Shown here piece by piece: positions 21,276-29,604 of a stretch of DNA of 64,000 nt. Position 1 is the stretch's first letter. Every line of letters starts with the position of its first letter. A program made the translations under genes and the position numbers. The DNA is taken from NCBI RefSeq assembly GCF_009671205.1, contig NZ_CP045309.1, positions 5,908,001 through 5,972,000 on the forward strand, in the 5' to 3' direction. Source of the DNA: Micromonospora terminaliae (GTDB lineage Bacteria; Actinomycetota; Actinomycetes; Mycobacteriales; Micromonosporaceae). The notes beneath the pieces are model-generated. The model had not been told where the DNA came from. It ran no database searches and saw nothing but the letters and a program-made list of their open reading frames with translations.

Positions 21276-23396
21276 TCAGCTGCCGACCGGGCGGCCGTCG
21301 AGGCGCCAGGTCACGACCACGCCCGGCTTGGCGAAGTCGCCGTCCGGCCAGGTCGAGGCCGGGTTCTCCACCGAGGCGCCGGTGATCTCACCCGGGTGCT
21401 GCACGGCCACGAAGACCGAGCGGTTGTCCTTCGTGATGAACGGGCCGCAGGTCTCCGCACCGAGCGGCACGGTGAGGAACTGCTTCAGGTGACCCCGCTC
21501 GGGGCCCTCGACGGCGGTGGCGAAGAGGCCGTCGTTGCTGCCCAGCGCGTTCCCGTCGGTCGAGATCCAGAGGTTGCCGGTGGCGTCGAAGGCGACGTTG
21601 TCCGGGCAGGAGATCGGGGAGACCCTGCTCTTGTCGTACCCCGCGAAGTGCGTCGACGGGTCGGTCGGGTCGCCGCAGACGATCGGCAGCGACCAGGCGA
21701 AGCTCTCGGCCGTGTTGTCGCCGCGGTCCTCGACCAGCTCCAGGATCTGCCCGTGCTTGTTGAGGTTGCGCGGGTTCGCCTCGTCGGCCGCCGCCTTGCC
21801 GGCCTTGCCCCGGTCGGTGTTGTTGGTCAGCGCCACGTACACCTTGCCGGTGAGCTGGCTCGGCTCGACGTCCTCGGGGCGGTCCATCTTGGTCGCGCCG
21901 ACCTTGTCCCCGGCCAGGCGGGTGAAGGTCAGCACGTCCGCGGCGGTCATCCCGTCGACGTACGAGCGGTTCCCGCTCACCAGCTTGATCCAGCGGCCCC
22001 GGCCGTCGAACGCCCCGTCGGTGGGGAGCTTGCCGGTGCCGTCGATCTCGGTGGCGCTGTTGCCCTCCAGGGCGGCCACGTAGAGCGTGCCGGACTCCAG
22101 CAGCGTCAGGTTGTGCTTGCGGGCCACCCACGAGTTGCCCGGCATGAACTTCTTGTCGGAGACGAACTTGTAGAGGTAGTCGAAGCGCTCGTCGTCGCCC
22201 ATGTACGCGACCACGTGCCCGCTCTTCGCCACGATGACGTTCGCGCCCTCGTGCTTCACGCGGCCCAGCGCGGTGTGCTTGCGGGGCCGGCTCTCCGGGT
22301 CGAACGGGTCGATCTCGACGACCCAGCCGAAGCGGTGCGCCTCGTTCGGGTGCTTCGCCAGGTCGAAGCGCTCGTCGGCGCGCTCCCACTTGCGGCTGCC
22401 GCTCGGGTACCGCACGTCGGTCGGGATGCCGTAGCGGAGCAGCTTCGGCTTCAGCTCCTCGGGCGCGCCGTCGCCGCCGACGAAGTACTGGTTGAAGTTC
22501 TCCTCGCCGGAGAGCACGGTGCCCCACGGGGTGACGCCGCCGGCGCAGTTGTTCAAGGTGCCGATCACCGTACGACCCTTCGGGTCGGCGGCGGTGCGCA
22601 GCCAGGCCGAGCCGGCGGCCGGGCCGGTCAGCTCGAACCTGGTGGCCAGCGCCGTGACCCGCCGGTTGTACTGCCGGCGGCCGCTGCGCACCGGCCGCCA
22701 CTGCCCGGTCGCGTCGACCCGCTCCAGCTCCACGACGGACATGCCGTGCGCGGCCATGGCGACCCGCACCTGCTCGACCGTGAGGGCCTCCTGGCTGGTG
22801 AAGCCGGGGAACATGAGGTCCTCGTTGGTGTACTCGTGGTTGACCACCAGCAGCGCGCGCTTGCGGTCGATCGGCAGCACCCCGACGAAGTCGTTGTTGT
22901 AGCCGAACTGCTCGGCCTGGGCGGCGGCCGTCTGGGCGTGCACGTCGAACGCGGGCGCGTCCGGCACCACCGGGTCACCCCACTTGATCACCACTGCGTG
23001 GTCGTACCCGTTCGGCACGACGAGGGTGTCGAGCTTGTTCGGCGGGATCGGCTTGAAGGTCAGCGCGCCGCTGCCCACGCCACCGGCCGGCGCGGCGGCC
23101 TCGCCCGCGCCGGGGACGGCCGGGGCGGCGGGTGCGGCGGCGGCCGGGGCCGCGCCGGCCAGGGCACCGGCCACGGCGCCCCCGAAGCCGAGCACCAGGG
23201 CGCCGGCGGCGCCGGCCCGGACCACGCCGCGCCGGGAGACCTCGGCGTCCACCAGGTCCCCGAAGTACGGGTTGTCGGAACGGTTCGGCACCGGGTGGTC
23301 GCAGGCGTTGCCGCACCGGTACAGGCAGGTCATGGCGTCCCGTGCGCCGTGGCGGGGGGCGCCCAGCAGCGGGAGCAGCCGAGGACGGTCGCTCAT
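21276..23396 (-). CDS. PhoX-like alkaline phosphatase (DUF839), Tat-exported
   Basis: A 706-aa protein of the PhoX/DUF839 family, extracellular Ca/Fe-dependent phosphomonoesterases. A twin-arginine signal (SRRGVVRAGAAGALVLGFGG) lies near residues 53-73, unusually deep because an N-terminal stretch with CLYRCGNACDHP precedes it, as in actinobacterial relatives. Family motifs include VVNHEYTNEDLMFPG, TLNNCAGGVTPWGTVLSGEENFNQYF and GDDERFDYLYKFVS. Role: scavenging phosphate from organic esters outside the cell. It is divergent from the ECF sigma gene, but no copy of the sigma promoter is seen in front of it. A GGAGG lies nine bases before the ATG. Confidence 0.88.
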   Translation of the reverse strand: MSDRPRLLPLLGAPRHGARDAMTCLYRCGNACDHPVPNRSDNPYFGDLVDAEVSRRGVVRAGAAGALVLGFGGAVAGALAGAAPAAAAPAAPAVPGAGEAAAPAGGVGSGALTFKPIPPNKLDTLVVPNGYDHAVVIKWGDPVVPDAPAFDVHAQTAAAQAEQFGYNNDFVGVLPIDRKRALLVVNHEYTNEDLMFPGFTSQEALTVEQVRVAMAAHGMSVVELERVDATGQWRPVRSGRRQYNRRVTALATRFELTGPAAGSAWLRTAADPKGRTVIGTLNNCAGGVTPWGTVLSGEENFNQYFVGGDGAPEELKPKLLRYGIPTDVRYPSGSRKWERADERFDLAKHPNEAHRFGWVVEIDPFDPESRPRKHTALGRVKHEGANVIVAKSGHVVAYMGDDERFDYLYKFVSDKKFMPGNSWVARKHNLTLLESGTLYVAALEGNSATEIDGTGKLPTDGAFDGRGRWIKLVSGNRSYVDGMTAADVLTFTRLAGDKVGATKMDRPEDVEPSQLTGKVYVALTNNTDRGKAGKAAADEANPRNLNKHGQILELVEDRGDNTAESFAWSLPIVCGDPTDPSTHFAGYDKSRVSPISCPDNVAFDATGNLWISTDGNALGSNDGLFATAVEGPERGHLKQFLTVPLGAETCGPFITKDNRSVFVAVQHPGEITGASVENPASTWPDGDFAKPGVVVTWRLDGRPVGS

Positions 23397-23538
23397 GGGG
23401 TGGAGCCTCCTGATCGGACGTCGGTGGCGCGCCCGGATCGGCCGGACGCGCGTACGGGCCGGACCCTGCCAGGGTGCGGTGAGCGGGTACCGGCGGGAAG
23501 CTGAACCGGGCGTGAACAGCTGCGGGGTGACCTGCGGC

Positions 23539-23566
23539 TGAACCGTTCGGCGTCACGGCACGTATC
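23539..23566 (+). promoter_or_regulatory. SigL-type ECF promoter in front of the sigma gene
   Basis: TGAACC at 23539-23544 and CGTATC at 23561-23566 are separated by exactly 16 bases. This matches the -35/-10 pattern described for the M. tuberculosis SigL promoter (TGAACC, CGTgtC). The -10 end lies about 50 bases before the proposed sigma start. Its place in front of a SigL-like gene suggests autoregulation. Confidence 0.6.
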
Positions 23567-23617
23567 AAGGGGCGAACGCATCGCCGGTCTCCCCGCCGCC
23601 GGAAGCGAGGTACCGCC

Positions 23618-24133
23618 ATCAGCGACCACGACGCCCAACTGCTGCGCGCGCTGCACGACGAGCATGCCGACGCGCTCTTCGCGCATGCCCTCCGGCTCGT
23701 GAACGGTGACCGGTCGCGCGCCGAGGACCTGGTGCAGGAGACGCTGCTCCGGGCCTGGCGGCACCCCGAGTCGCTGGACCCGCGCCGCGGCTCGGTCCGC
23801 GCCTGGCTGTTCACGACCGCCCGTAACCTGGCCATCGACGCCTGGCGCCGCCGGTCCACCCGGGTCGGCGAGGTCTACACCGACGAGCTGCCCGAACCTG
23901 CCGAGACGGTCGACGAGACGGAGCGCGCGGTGGAGGCGTGGACCGTGGCCGAAGCGCTGAACCGGCTCAGCCCGACCCACCGGGAGGTGCTGGTCGAGTG
24001 CTTCTACCAGGGGCGGTCGGTGGCGGAGGCGGCCGCGCGGCTCGGGGTGCCGCCGGGCACGGTGAAGTCGCGGACCCACTACGCGCTGCGCTCACTACGG
24101 TTGGTGCTGGTCGAGATGGGGGTGACCGGATGA
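23618..24133 (+). CDS. sigL: ECF RNA polymerase sigma factor, SigL-like
   Basis: A 171-aa ECF sigma factor. Region 2 contains AEDLVQETLLRAWRHPE and WLFTTARNLAIDAWR; region 4 contains LSPTHREVLVECFYQGRSVAEAAARLGVPPGTVKSR and ends RLVLVEMGVTG, close to mycobacterial SigL. The first possible GTG (23699) would remove the start of region 2. The frame is open back to 23531 without ATG, GTG or TTG, but an ATC at 23618 has GCGAGG seven bases upstream and yields a typical N-terminus beginning SDHDAQLLRALHDEHADALF. I therefore propose an ATC start. The gene is coupled (ATGA) to an anti-sigma factor and preceded by a matching ECF promoter. Confidence 0.8.
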   Translation: MSDHDAQLLRALHDEHADALFAHALRLVNGDRSRAEDLVQETLLRAWRHPESLDPRRGSVRAWLFTTARNLAIDAWRRRSTRVGEVYTDELPEPAETVDETERAVEAWTVAEALNRLSPTHREVLVECFYQGRSVAEAAARLGVPPGTVKSRTHYALRSLRLVLVEMGVTG

Positions 24134-24849
24134 CGCGCTGCGAGTTCGAGCACGACGACGGCGCGTACGTCCTGGGTGCTCTCGCCCCCGCCGACCGCGC
24201 CGCCTACGAGCGGCACCTGGCCGGCTGCGCGTCCTGCCGGGAGGCGGTGGCCGAGATCGCCGTGCTGCCCGGCCTGCTGGGCCGGCTCGACCCGGCCGGG
24301 CTGGAGCAGTTCCTGCCGTCCGCCACGGAGACGTCCCGGGTGCCCGCGCTGCTCGACGCCGCGCGGGAGCGCCGGCGCCGCGAGCGGTCCCGGTCCCGGC
24401 GCCGGTACGCGCTGACCGCGCTGGCCGCGGCCGTGCTCGCCGTGCTGGCCGGCGTCGGGGTGTCGCTGGTCCGCCCGCCGGCCACCGCTCCGCCGACGGC
24501 CACGGGCACCCCGACGGCCACCGCGGCGCCGGTGACCATGACGGCCATGCGGCCGGTCGCCGGCGCGGTGCCGCTGCACGCCGAGGTCGGCCTGACCGAC
24601 AAGAGGTGGGGGACCGAGGTCACCATGCGCTGTGGGTACGACCAGCGCGCGGGTCACCGCGAGGCGTACACCTTCCGGCTGGTGGCGCACGGCCCGGACG
24701 GCGCGACGGAGCAGGTCGGCACCTGGCTGGCCGCGCCCGGCGACAACGTCCGGGTGGTCGGCGCCACCCACTTCACCCACGGGGAGCTGGTACGCCTCGA
24801 ACTGGTCCGCGCCGACGGCACCCCGGTGCTCGCCTACGACGCCCGCTGA
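24130..24849 (+). CDS. Zinc-finger anti-sigma factor (RslA-like)
   Basis: A 239-aa membrane anti-sigma factor. The cytosolic N-terminus has the zinc anti-sigma motif HLAGCASC (Hx3Cx2C, near residue 31) within DDGAYVLGALAPADRAAYERHLAGC. One transmembrane helix (about residues 97-117) follows an Arg-rich stretch, then a Thr/Pro/Ala linker and an extracytoplasmic beta-rich domain of about 110 residues. It should hold the SigL-like factor inactive until an envelope or redox signal. The four-base overlap with the sigma gene ensures joint synthesis. Confidence 0.87.
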   Translation: MTRCEFEHDDGAYVLGALAPADRAAYERHLAGCASCREAVAEIAVLPGLLGRLDPAGLEQFLPSATETSRVPALLDAARERRRRERSRSRRRYALTALAAAVLAVLAGVGVSLVRPPATAPPTATGTPTATAAPVTMTAMRPVAGAVPLHAEVGLTDKRWGTEVTMRCGYDQRAGHREAYTFRLVAHGPDGATEQVGTWLAAPGDNVRVVGATHFTHGELVRLELVRADGTPVLAYDAR

Positions 24850-24851
24850 GG

Positions 24852-24931
24852 TGCGGTCAGCGGGCGCCGGCGGGCCTCGACGGGCATCGGGGCGGTGGGC
24901 TTGTGCTTGCGGTCAGCGGGCGCCGGCGGGC
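24852..24931. repeat. 24-bp direct repeat at the rarD 3' end
   Basis: A 24-base sequence at 24852-24875 recurs exactly at 24908-24931, 56 bases apart. The right copy includes the last codons and stop of rarD; the left copy therefore preserves a copy of the rarD C-terminus outside the gene. It looks like a local tandem duplication. Confidence 0.6.
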
Positions 24932-25836
24932 ACCGGGGCGGCGGCCCGCGCCTGGGCGCGGGTCCGGCGGGTGTGGCGGAGGGCATCCACCGTGAAGACC
25001 ACGAGGGCGAGCCAGACCAGGGCGAACCCGGCCAGCCGGGCCGGCGGCATGGGCTCGTGGAAGATCAGTACGCCGCAGCCGAGCTGGAGGATCGGGCCGA
25101 CGTACTGGAGCATGCCGATCGTGGAGAGCGGCAGCCGGTTCGCCGCGCCGGCGAAGAGCAGCAGGGGGATGGCGGTGGCCGCACCCGCCAGCACCAGCAG
25201 CGCCGTGTGCCCCGCCGAGACGTGCCCGAAGGTGGCCGCGCCGCTCCGGGTCAGCCAGCCCAGGTAGGCCAGCGCCGGAAGCGCCAGCACCGCAGACTCG
25301 ACGAAGAGCCCCTCCGCGGCGGGCAGGCCGAGGCGCTTCTTGACCAGCCCGTACCCGGCGAAGCTGAAGGCCAGCACGAGGGCCAGCCACGGCGGGCGGC
25401 CGTAGTCGACGGTGAGCACGGCGACCGCGGCCCCTCCGACGCCGAGCGCCGCCCACTGCGCCGGCCGTAGCCGCTCGCGCAGCAGGAAGACCCCGATCAG
25501 CACGATGACCAGCGGGTTGATGAAGTAGCCGAGGGCGGTCTCCACCACCCGGTCGGAGTTCACCCCGTAGATGTAGGTGCCCCAGTTGACGGCGATCAGC
25601 GTGGCCGCGGTGGCGATGCCGGCCAGCGCCCGGGGCCGCCGGGCCAGCGCCCGCAGGAAGCCGACGTTGCGCATGGCGGCCAGCACCAGCGCCACGAAGA
25701 CCACCGACCAGACGATCCGGTGCGCGAGGATCTCCACCGGCCCGGCCGGGCGGAGCAGCTTCAGGTAGATGGGGAAGAAGCCCCAGAGCAGGTACGCGCC
25801 GAAGCCGTAGAGGTAGCCGAGACGGGTCTGGTTCAC
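24913..25836 (-). CDS. rarD: EamA family transporter RarD
   Basis: A 307-aa membrane protein with ten predicted helices in two EamA repeats. The beginning (GYLYGFGAYLLWGFFPIYLKLL), NWGTYIYGVNSDRVVETALGYFINPL and STIGMLQYVGPILQL are typical of RarD, the chloramphenicol-sensitive-protein family. The substrate is unknown. It is coupled to the upstream GNAT gene by a GTGA overlap, so the two are co-expressed. Confidence 0.88.
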   Translation of the reverse strand: MNQTRLGYLYGFGAYLLWGFFPIYLKLLRPAGPVEILAHRIVWSVVFVALVLAAMRNVGFLRALARRPRALAGIATAATLIAVNWGTYIYGVNSDRVVETALGYFINPLVIVLIGVFLLRERLRPAQWAALGVGGAAVAVLTVDYGRPPWLALVLAFSFAGYGLVKKRLGLPAAEGLFVESAVLALPALAYLGWLTRSGAATFGHVSAGHTALLVLAGAATAIPLLLFAGAANRLPLSTIGMLQYVGPILQLGCGVLIFHEPMPPARLAGFALVWLALVVFTVDALRHTRRTRAQARAAAPVPAGAR

Positions 25837-26375
25837 GCCTCCACCGTAAGTGGTGAACCGCCGCTTTGCTCCTTTCCGGTGAGCTGGGTCACCCGCTGGT
25901 CGTACTCCATCCAGCGGCCCGGCTCGACCGGCGTGAAGCCGACCTTCGCGTAGACCCCGTGCGCGTCGTTCGTGGCCAGCACGATCCGGCGTACGCCGAA
26001 CTCGGCCAGGTGGTCGCGGGCGGCCCCGGCCAGCCAGGTGCCCAGCCCCCGGCCCCGCTCCGCGCGGTCGACGTAGACGTCGCAGAGCCAGGCGAACGTC
26101 GCCCGGTCGCTGACCACCCGGGCCACCGCCACCTGCCGCCGGTCCCCGGGCCGGTAGACGCCGAAGCCGATCGAGCCGGCGAAGGCCCGTCCGACGGTGT
26201 CCCGGTCCCGCCCCAGCGCCCAGTACGCGTCGGTGGCGAGCCAGTGGTGCACCCGGTCCAGGTCGAGCCGGTCCGGATCGGTGGTGAGCAGGTAGCCGTC
26301 GGGGCGGGTCAGGGTGAACACCCCTCCGACCCTAGTGGCGGCCGTACCGGGCCTCACCAGCCAATTCCCGCCCAC
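25833..26375 (-). CDS. GNAT family N-acetyltransferase
   Basis: A ~180-aa GNAT-fold protein. The core has LCDVYVDRAERGRGLGTWLAGAARDHL, containing the acetyl-CoA-binding RGRGLG loop, and ends YAKVGFTPVE. It resembles general-purpose GNAT proteins in which the substrate is not predictable. The start is uncertain: GTG at 26375 has no clear ribosome site, while GTG at 26321 sits one base behind GGAGG. The frame ends in a four-base overlap with rarD. Confidence 0.8.
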   Translation of the reverse strand: MGGNWLVRPGTAATRVGGVFTLTRPDGYLLTTDPDRLDLDRVHHWLATDAYWALGRDRDTVGRAFAGSIGFGVYRPGDRRQVAVARVVSDRATFAWLCDVYVDRAERGRGLGTWLAGAARDHLAEFGVRRIVLATNDAHGVYAKVGFTPVEPGRWMEYDQRVTQLTGKEQSGGSPLTVEA

Positions 26376-26416
26376 TGGTCTGGGCCGGCGGGCGGGAATC
26401 GACGGGGTGGTGCGGA

Positions 26417-26803
26417 TCAGTCGCGGTCGAGGACGGCGCCGAGGATCCAGGTGACGATGCCGACGAAGAGCGCGCCCAGCACCGCGGCGGGCCAGAAGCC
26501 GTCCACGTGGAACGGCAGGCCCGCCTCACCGGCGATCCAGCTGGTGAGGAGGAAGAGCAGGCCGTTGACGACCAGCGCGATCAGGCCGAGGGTCAGCAGG
26601 TAGAAACCGCAGCCGACGGTCTTGATGATCGGCTGGAGCACCGCGTTGACCACACCGAAGATCACCGCGACAAGCACCAGCGTGGTGACCGTCTCGGTGG
26701 CCGAATCCGAGTTCAGTGTGATGCCCGGGATGAGCAGCGTGGCCAACCAGAACGCCACGGCCGTTATGCCCAGCCGGATCAGGACACCCTTCAGAAAATT
26801 CAT
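26417..26803 (-). CDS. Phage holin family IV-like small membrane protein
   Basis: A 128-aa protein with four hydrophobic helices (about residues 8-28, 38-58, 63-85, 98-120), matching the mycobacterial four-helix holin-like family common in actinobacteria. VFGVVNAVLQPIIKTV and YLLTLGLIALVVNGLLFLLTSWI are typical. Despite the name no phage genes are near; the cellular role is unknown. ATG at 26803 is chosen over an upstream frame extension because the predicted first helix begins right after it. Confidence 0.8.
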   Translation of the reverse strand: MNFLKGVLIRLGITAVAFWLATLLIPGITLNSDSATETVTTLVLVAVIFGVVNAVLQPIIKTVGCGFYLLTLGLIALVVNGLLFLLTSWIAGEAGLPFHVDGFWPAAVLGALFVGIVTWILGAVLDRD

Positions 26804-26850
26804 GGCCGGGATCGTGCCACGCCGCGTCGGCTCGCGGAACCCGTGCCGGT

Positions 26851-28656
26851 TCAGTGGCGGACCGGGCGACCGACCAGTTGCGACTCGATCGGCGTCGGCG
26901 AGAGCAGCGCCCAGCGCAGCGCTCGCCGGTTCACCACGGCCACCATGTCGTCCCGGATCCGGGTCAGCCACTCCGCCGCCGCGCCCAGACCGAGCGCCGC
27001 GCCGGCCAGCTCGGCCTCGCCGGGATCGAGCGGTTGCAGGACCGCCAGGTCGGCCCGGGCCAGCGTGGCCGTGTCGGCCGGGGTCAGCTCGTCACGGACC
27101 ACGAGAACGGACTGCCAGGCCGCCGCCGGGCCGGTCTCCGCCGGCACCGGGCCGGCGTCGACCACCAGCAGCAGAGGGCGCAGCGGGGTGCCGGGCGCAC
27201 CGCCGACCGGCCGCCCCGGCGGGACCAGCGGCACCGCACCGCCCGGCGTGCCGACCCCGCGGACGAACGGCTCCCAGACGCGGGGCCGCGTCGTCTGCAC
27301 CGCCACCCGCGCGCCGAGCGCCAGTGCCCGCAGGGTCAGCAGCTGGGCGGCGCGCACCCCACCCACGAGCAGCAGCCGGGTCGTGGTGGGGCGGAACAGG
27401 CGTACGGTCACCGCGCCGCCGTGCCGGTTGGCGCCCACCATCAGCCCGGAATCGCCGACGGCGAACTCCAGGGCGGCCAGCTCGGGCCCGACCGTGGGGG
27501 CGTCCGGCCAGGCCACCGCCAGCGGCAGGGTGGCCGCCAGCCCGAGCAGGTGCTCGCCGTCCAGCCGGCGCAGGTCGGCGCCGAGCTCCCCGGCGAGCCG
27601 GCGCAGCGCCCGCTCGGCCAGGGCCAGCTCCGCGGTGGTGTGGGCGGCCAGGCGTACGGTCAGCTCGGCCGGGATGGGCGCGGGGTCGGCGCCGGCACGC
27701 GGACCCACGCAGAACGAGACGGTGGTGGCGGTGGCCGGCAGCGCCAGCAGCCGCGGCACGAGCCGCCGCGCGGCGCCGGTGCGCGGATCGGGCCAGCGGC
27801 GCAACCGCCAGGTGACCTGCGGCAGCCCGCCCACGGTCACCGCCGGCCAGCTCTCCCGGACGGGCGCCCCGGCGTCGTGGTGGGCCAGCTCGGCCACCAC
27901 GCGCAGCGCCGCGGGACCGCCGAGTGGCCGGCCGGTGAGCGGGCCGAGCCGGCGGACGATCCGCCGGACGGTGCCGGACAGGCTCCGGCGCAGCTCGTCG
28001 TCCGACCAGCCGTCGGTGCGGAGGGCCCGGACGGCGAGCACCACCCGGGAGTGGCCCGTCAGTCGCCCGTCGGTGAGCTGCCGGTAGGACGTGCCGGCCG
28101 CACCCGCCGCCGCGACGGGGACCGGCGCGGGCGACGCGGAGAACAGCAGCTGGATCCGGACCGGTGGGCCCTCGGGCCCGGCCGGGGGCAGCAGGGCGAG
28201 GGGCGGCGGCAGCTCCCGCCGCCCGTCGCCGAGCAGGTCCTCCGGGTCGCCGATCTCCAGCAGCGCGGTCATGCCGGCGGCGTCCTCCAGCACCGCCGCC
28301 GGACTTCCGGCCAGGTCCGCCGCTCGCACTGCGGCGCCGGGCCGGGCCAGCTCGACCAGCGCCGCCGGCCCGGAGCTGGCGGGCAGGGCGCGGCGCCGGG
28401 TCAGGTGTGCCACGCCGACGGCGAGCCACTCGAAGAGCCAGCGACCCCGCAGCCGGACCCACGCGGCGGGCACCAGCACCGCGGCGAGGAGCAGGGCGGC
28501 CGCGGTCACCGGGACGTCCCGGCCCACGGCCGCGACCAGCGCGGCGACCGCCACCTGAGCCGTCACCACCTGCCCGGCCCGGACCGAGGGTGCCGGCCGT
28601 CGCGTCCGACGTGGTGGGTCGGCGGAGGGCGGCCGGTAAGTCGTGGTCGCGCTCAC
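26851..28656 (-). CDS. eccE: Type VII secretion protein EccE
   Basis: A 601-aa EccE-type ESX component. Two hydrophobic helices occur near the N-terminus (GQVVTAQVAVAALVAAVG and VTAAALLLAAVLVPAAWVRL), followed by WLFEWLAVGVAHLTRRRALPA, and a long soluble domain. In mycobacteria EccE sits at the edge of the EccB-E membrane channel. GTG at 28656 is chosen because GGAGGAGG lies four bases upstream; an ATG at 28701 would add 15 residues. It diverges from two WXG100 genes across 225 bp that must contain both promoters. Confidence 0.78.
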   Translation of the reverse strand: MSATTTYRPPSADPPRRTRRPAPSVRAGQVVTAQVAVAALVAAVGRDVPVTAAALLLAAVLVPAAWVRLRGRWLFEWLAVGVAHLTRRRALPASSGPAALVELARPGAAVRAADLAGSPAAVLEDAAGMTALLEIGDPEDLLGDGRRELPPPLALLPPAGPEGPPVRIQLLFSASPAPVPVAAAGAAGTSYRQLTDGRLTGHSRVVLAVRALRTDGWSDDELRRSLSGTVRRIVRRLGPLTGRPLGGPAALRVVAELAHHDAGAPVRESWPAVTVGGLPQVTWRLRRWPDPRTGAARRLVPRLLALPATATTVSFCVGPRAGADPAPIPAELTVRLAAHTTAELALAERALRRLAGELGADLRRLDGEHLLGLAATLPLAVAWPDAPTVGPELAALEFAVGDSGLMVGANRHGGAVTVRLFRPTTTRLLLVGGVRAAQLLTLRALALGARVAVQTTRPRVWEPFVRGVGTPGGAVPLVPPGRPVGGAPGTPLRPLLLVVDAGPVPAETGPAAAWQSVLVVRDELTPADTATLARADLAVLQPLDPGEAELAGAALGLGAAAEWLTRIRDDMVAVVNRRALRWALLSPTPIESQLVGRPVRH

Positions 28657-28881
28657 CGCACCTCCTCCGCCGCTTCGCCGGGTGACGCGGCCGTGGCTCA
28701 TCGTAGAGCTTCGTTGTCCACAGGGGAGCCCGAGGGGTAGCAGAACCGGAGTCGGACGGCTACCGTCAGCGACGAGTTCCGTCGAGCGCGGCCGCCGTCC
28801 CCTTCCCCCCCTTCTCCGGTGGCGCGCTCCGGCGAGTCCACGGTGGTCGCTGCGGCGGCCAGCCACGACCGAGGAGACGAG

Positions 28882-29211
28882 GTGACGTCCGGGGTGTCCC
28901 AGACTCAGGCAGAAGCCGCGGTGATGAAGCAGACCGCCGCGAAGTTCGAGCAGGTCGACCAGTCGTTGCAGACCATGCTGAGCGGCCTGATGGCCGAGCT
29001 GGAGGTCCTGCAGCAGGCCTGGCGGGGTGCCGGTGGGCGCTCCTTCGAGCAGGTCAAACAGCAGTGGGCGCAGGACCAGGCGGCACTGCAGCGGGCGCTG
29101 CGGGAGACCGCGACGGCGATCCGCACCGCCGGCCGGCAGTACGACGTGTCCGACACCGAGGCCGCCGGCCGGGTGGCGGGCGCCAACCGCGGCATCCAGC
29201 TGCCCCTCTGA
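28882..29211 (+). CDS. WXG100 family ESX substrate (first of pair)
   Basis: A 109-aa helical-hairpin protein. The turn motif is WRG at residues 47-49 and the C-terminal helix carries the type VII export signal YxxxD (YDVSD, residues 87-91). GTG at 28882 follows GGAG by five bases; a longer frame upstream is unlikely. It should form a heterodimer with the protein encoded 20 bases downstream, as EsxB/EsxA do, and be exported through the ESX channel to which EccE belongs. Confidence 0.88.
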   Translation: MTSGVSQTQAEAAVMKQTAAKFEQVDQSLQTMLSGLMAELEVLQQAWRGAGGRSFEQVKQQWAQDQAALQRALRETATAIRTAGRQYDVSDTEAAGRVAGANRGIQLPL

Positions 29212-29231
29212 CGCACGGGAAGGACCGATCG

Positions 29232-29525
29232 ATGGACCACGGTGTGCTGGTCGTCAACTTCGCCGCCCTGCACCAGGCCGGCGCCGACATCCAGAGGGCG
29301 CTGACCACCCTCGAGAGCCAGCTCGGGCAGCTCGAACGCGACGCGGCGCCGCTGGTGGCGAGCTGGTCGGGCGAGGCGCGCGAGGCGTACGAGCAGCGGC
29401 AGGCCCGCTGGCGGGCCGCCTCGCAGGACCTCCAGGCCATGCTGCGCGACATCAAGCTGGCCGTGGAGGACTCCGCGGCCGACTACCTCGACACCGAGAA
29501 GCGCAACGTCAACCTGTTCCAGTGA
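29232..29525 (+). CDS. WXG100 family ESX substrate (second of pair)
   Basis: A 97-aa protein with two helices and WSG at residues 45-47. YLDTE at 85-89 fits the YxxxD/E export motif, so both members of this pair carry a signal-like motif, whereas in many ESX pairs only one does. GGAAGG lies shortly before the ATG. The gene follows its partner by 20 bases. Confidence 0.88.
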   Translation: MDHGVLVVNFAALHQAGADIQRALTTLESQLGQLERDAAPLVASWSGEAREAYEQRQARWRAASQDLQAMLRDIKLAVEDSAADYLDTEKRNVNLFQ

Positions 29526-29604
29526 CCGTCGCGGGGCGGCCCGGGCACTCCCGCCCGTGCCGCCCCGTCGCCCTTCCGCGCCCGGAGCGGAGCGGCGGTG
29601 CCGG

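Noticed and set aside
26417..26803. The holin-like gene as a prophage remnant
   Set aside because: The four-helix family is a common chromosomal membrane protein in actinobacteria and no phage gene adjoins it.
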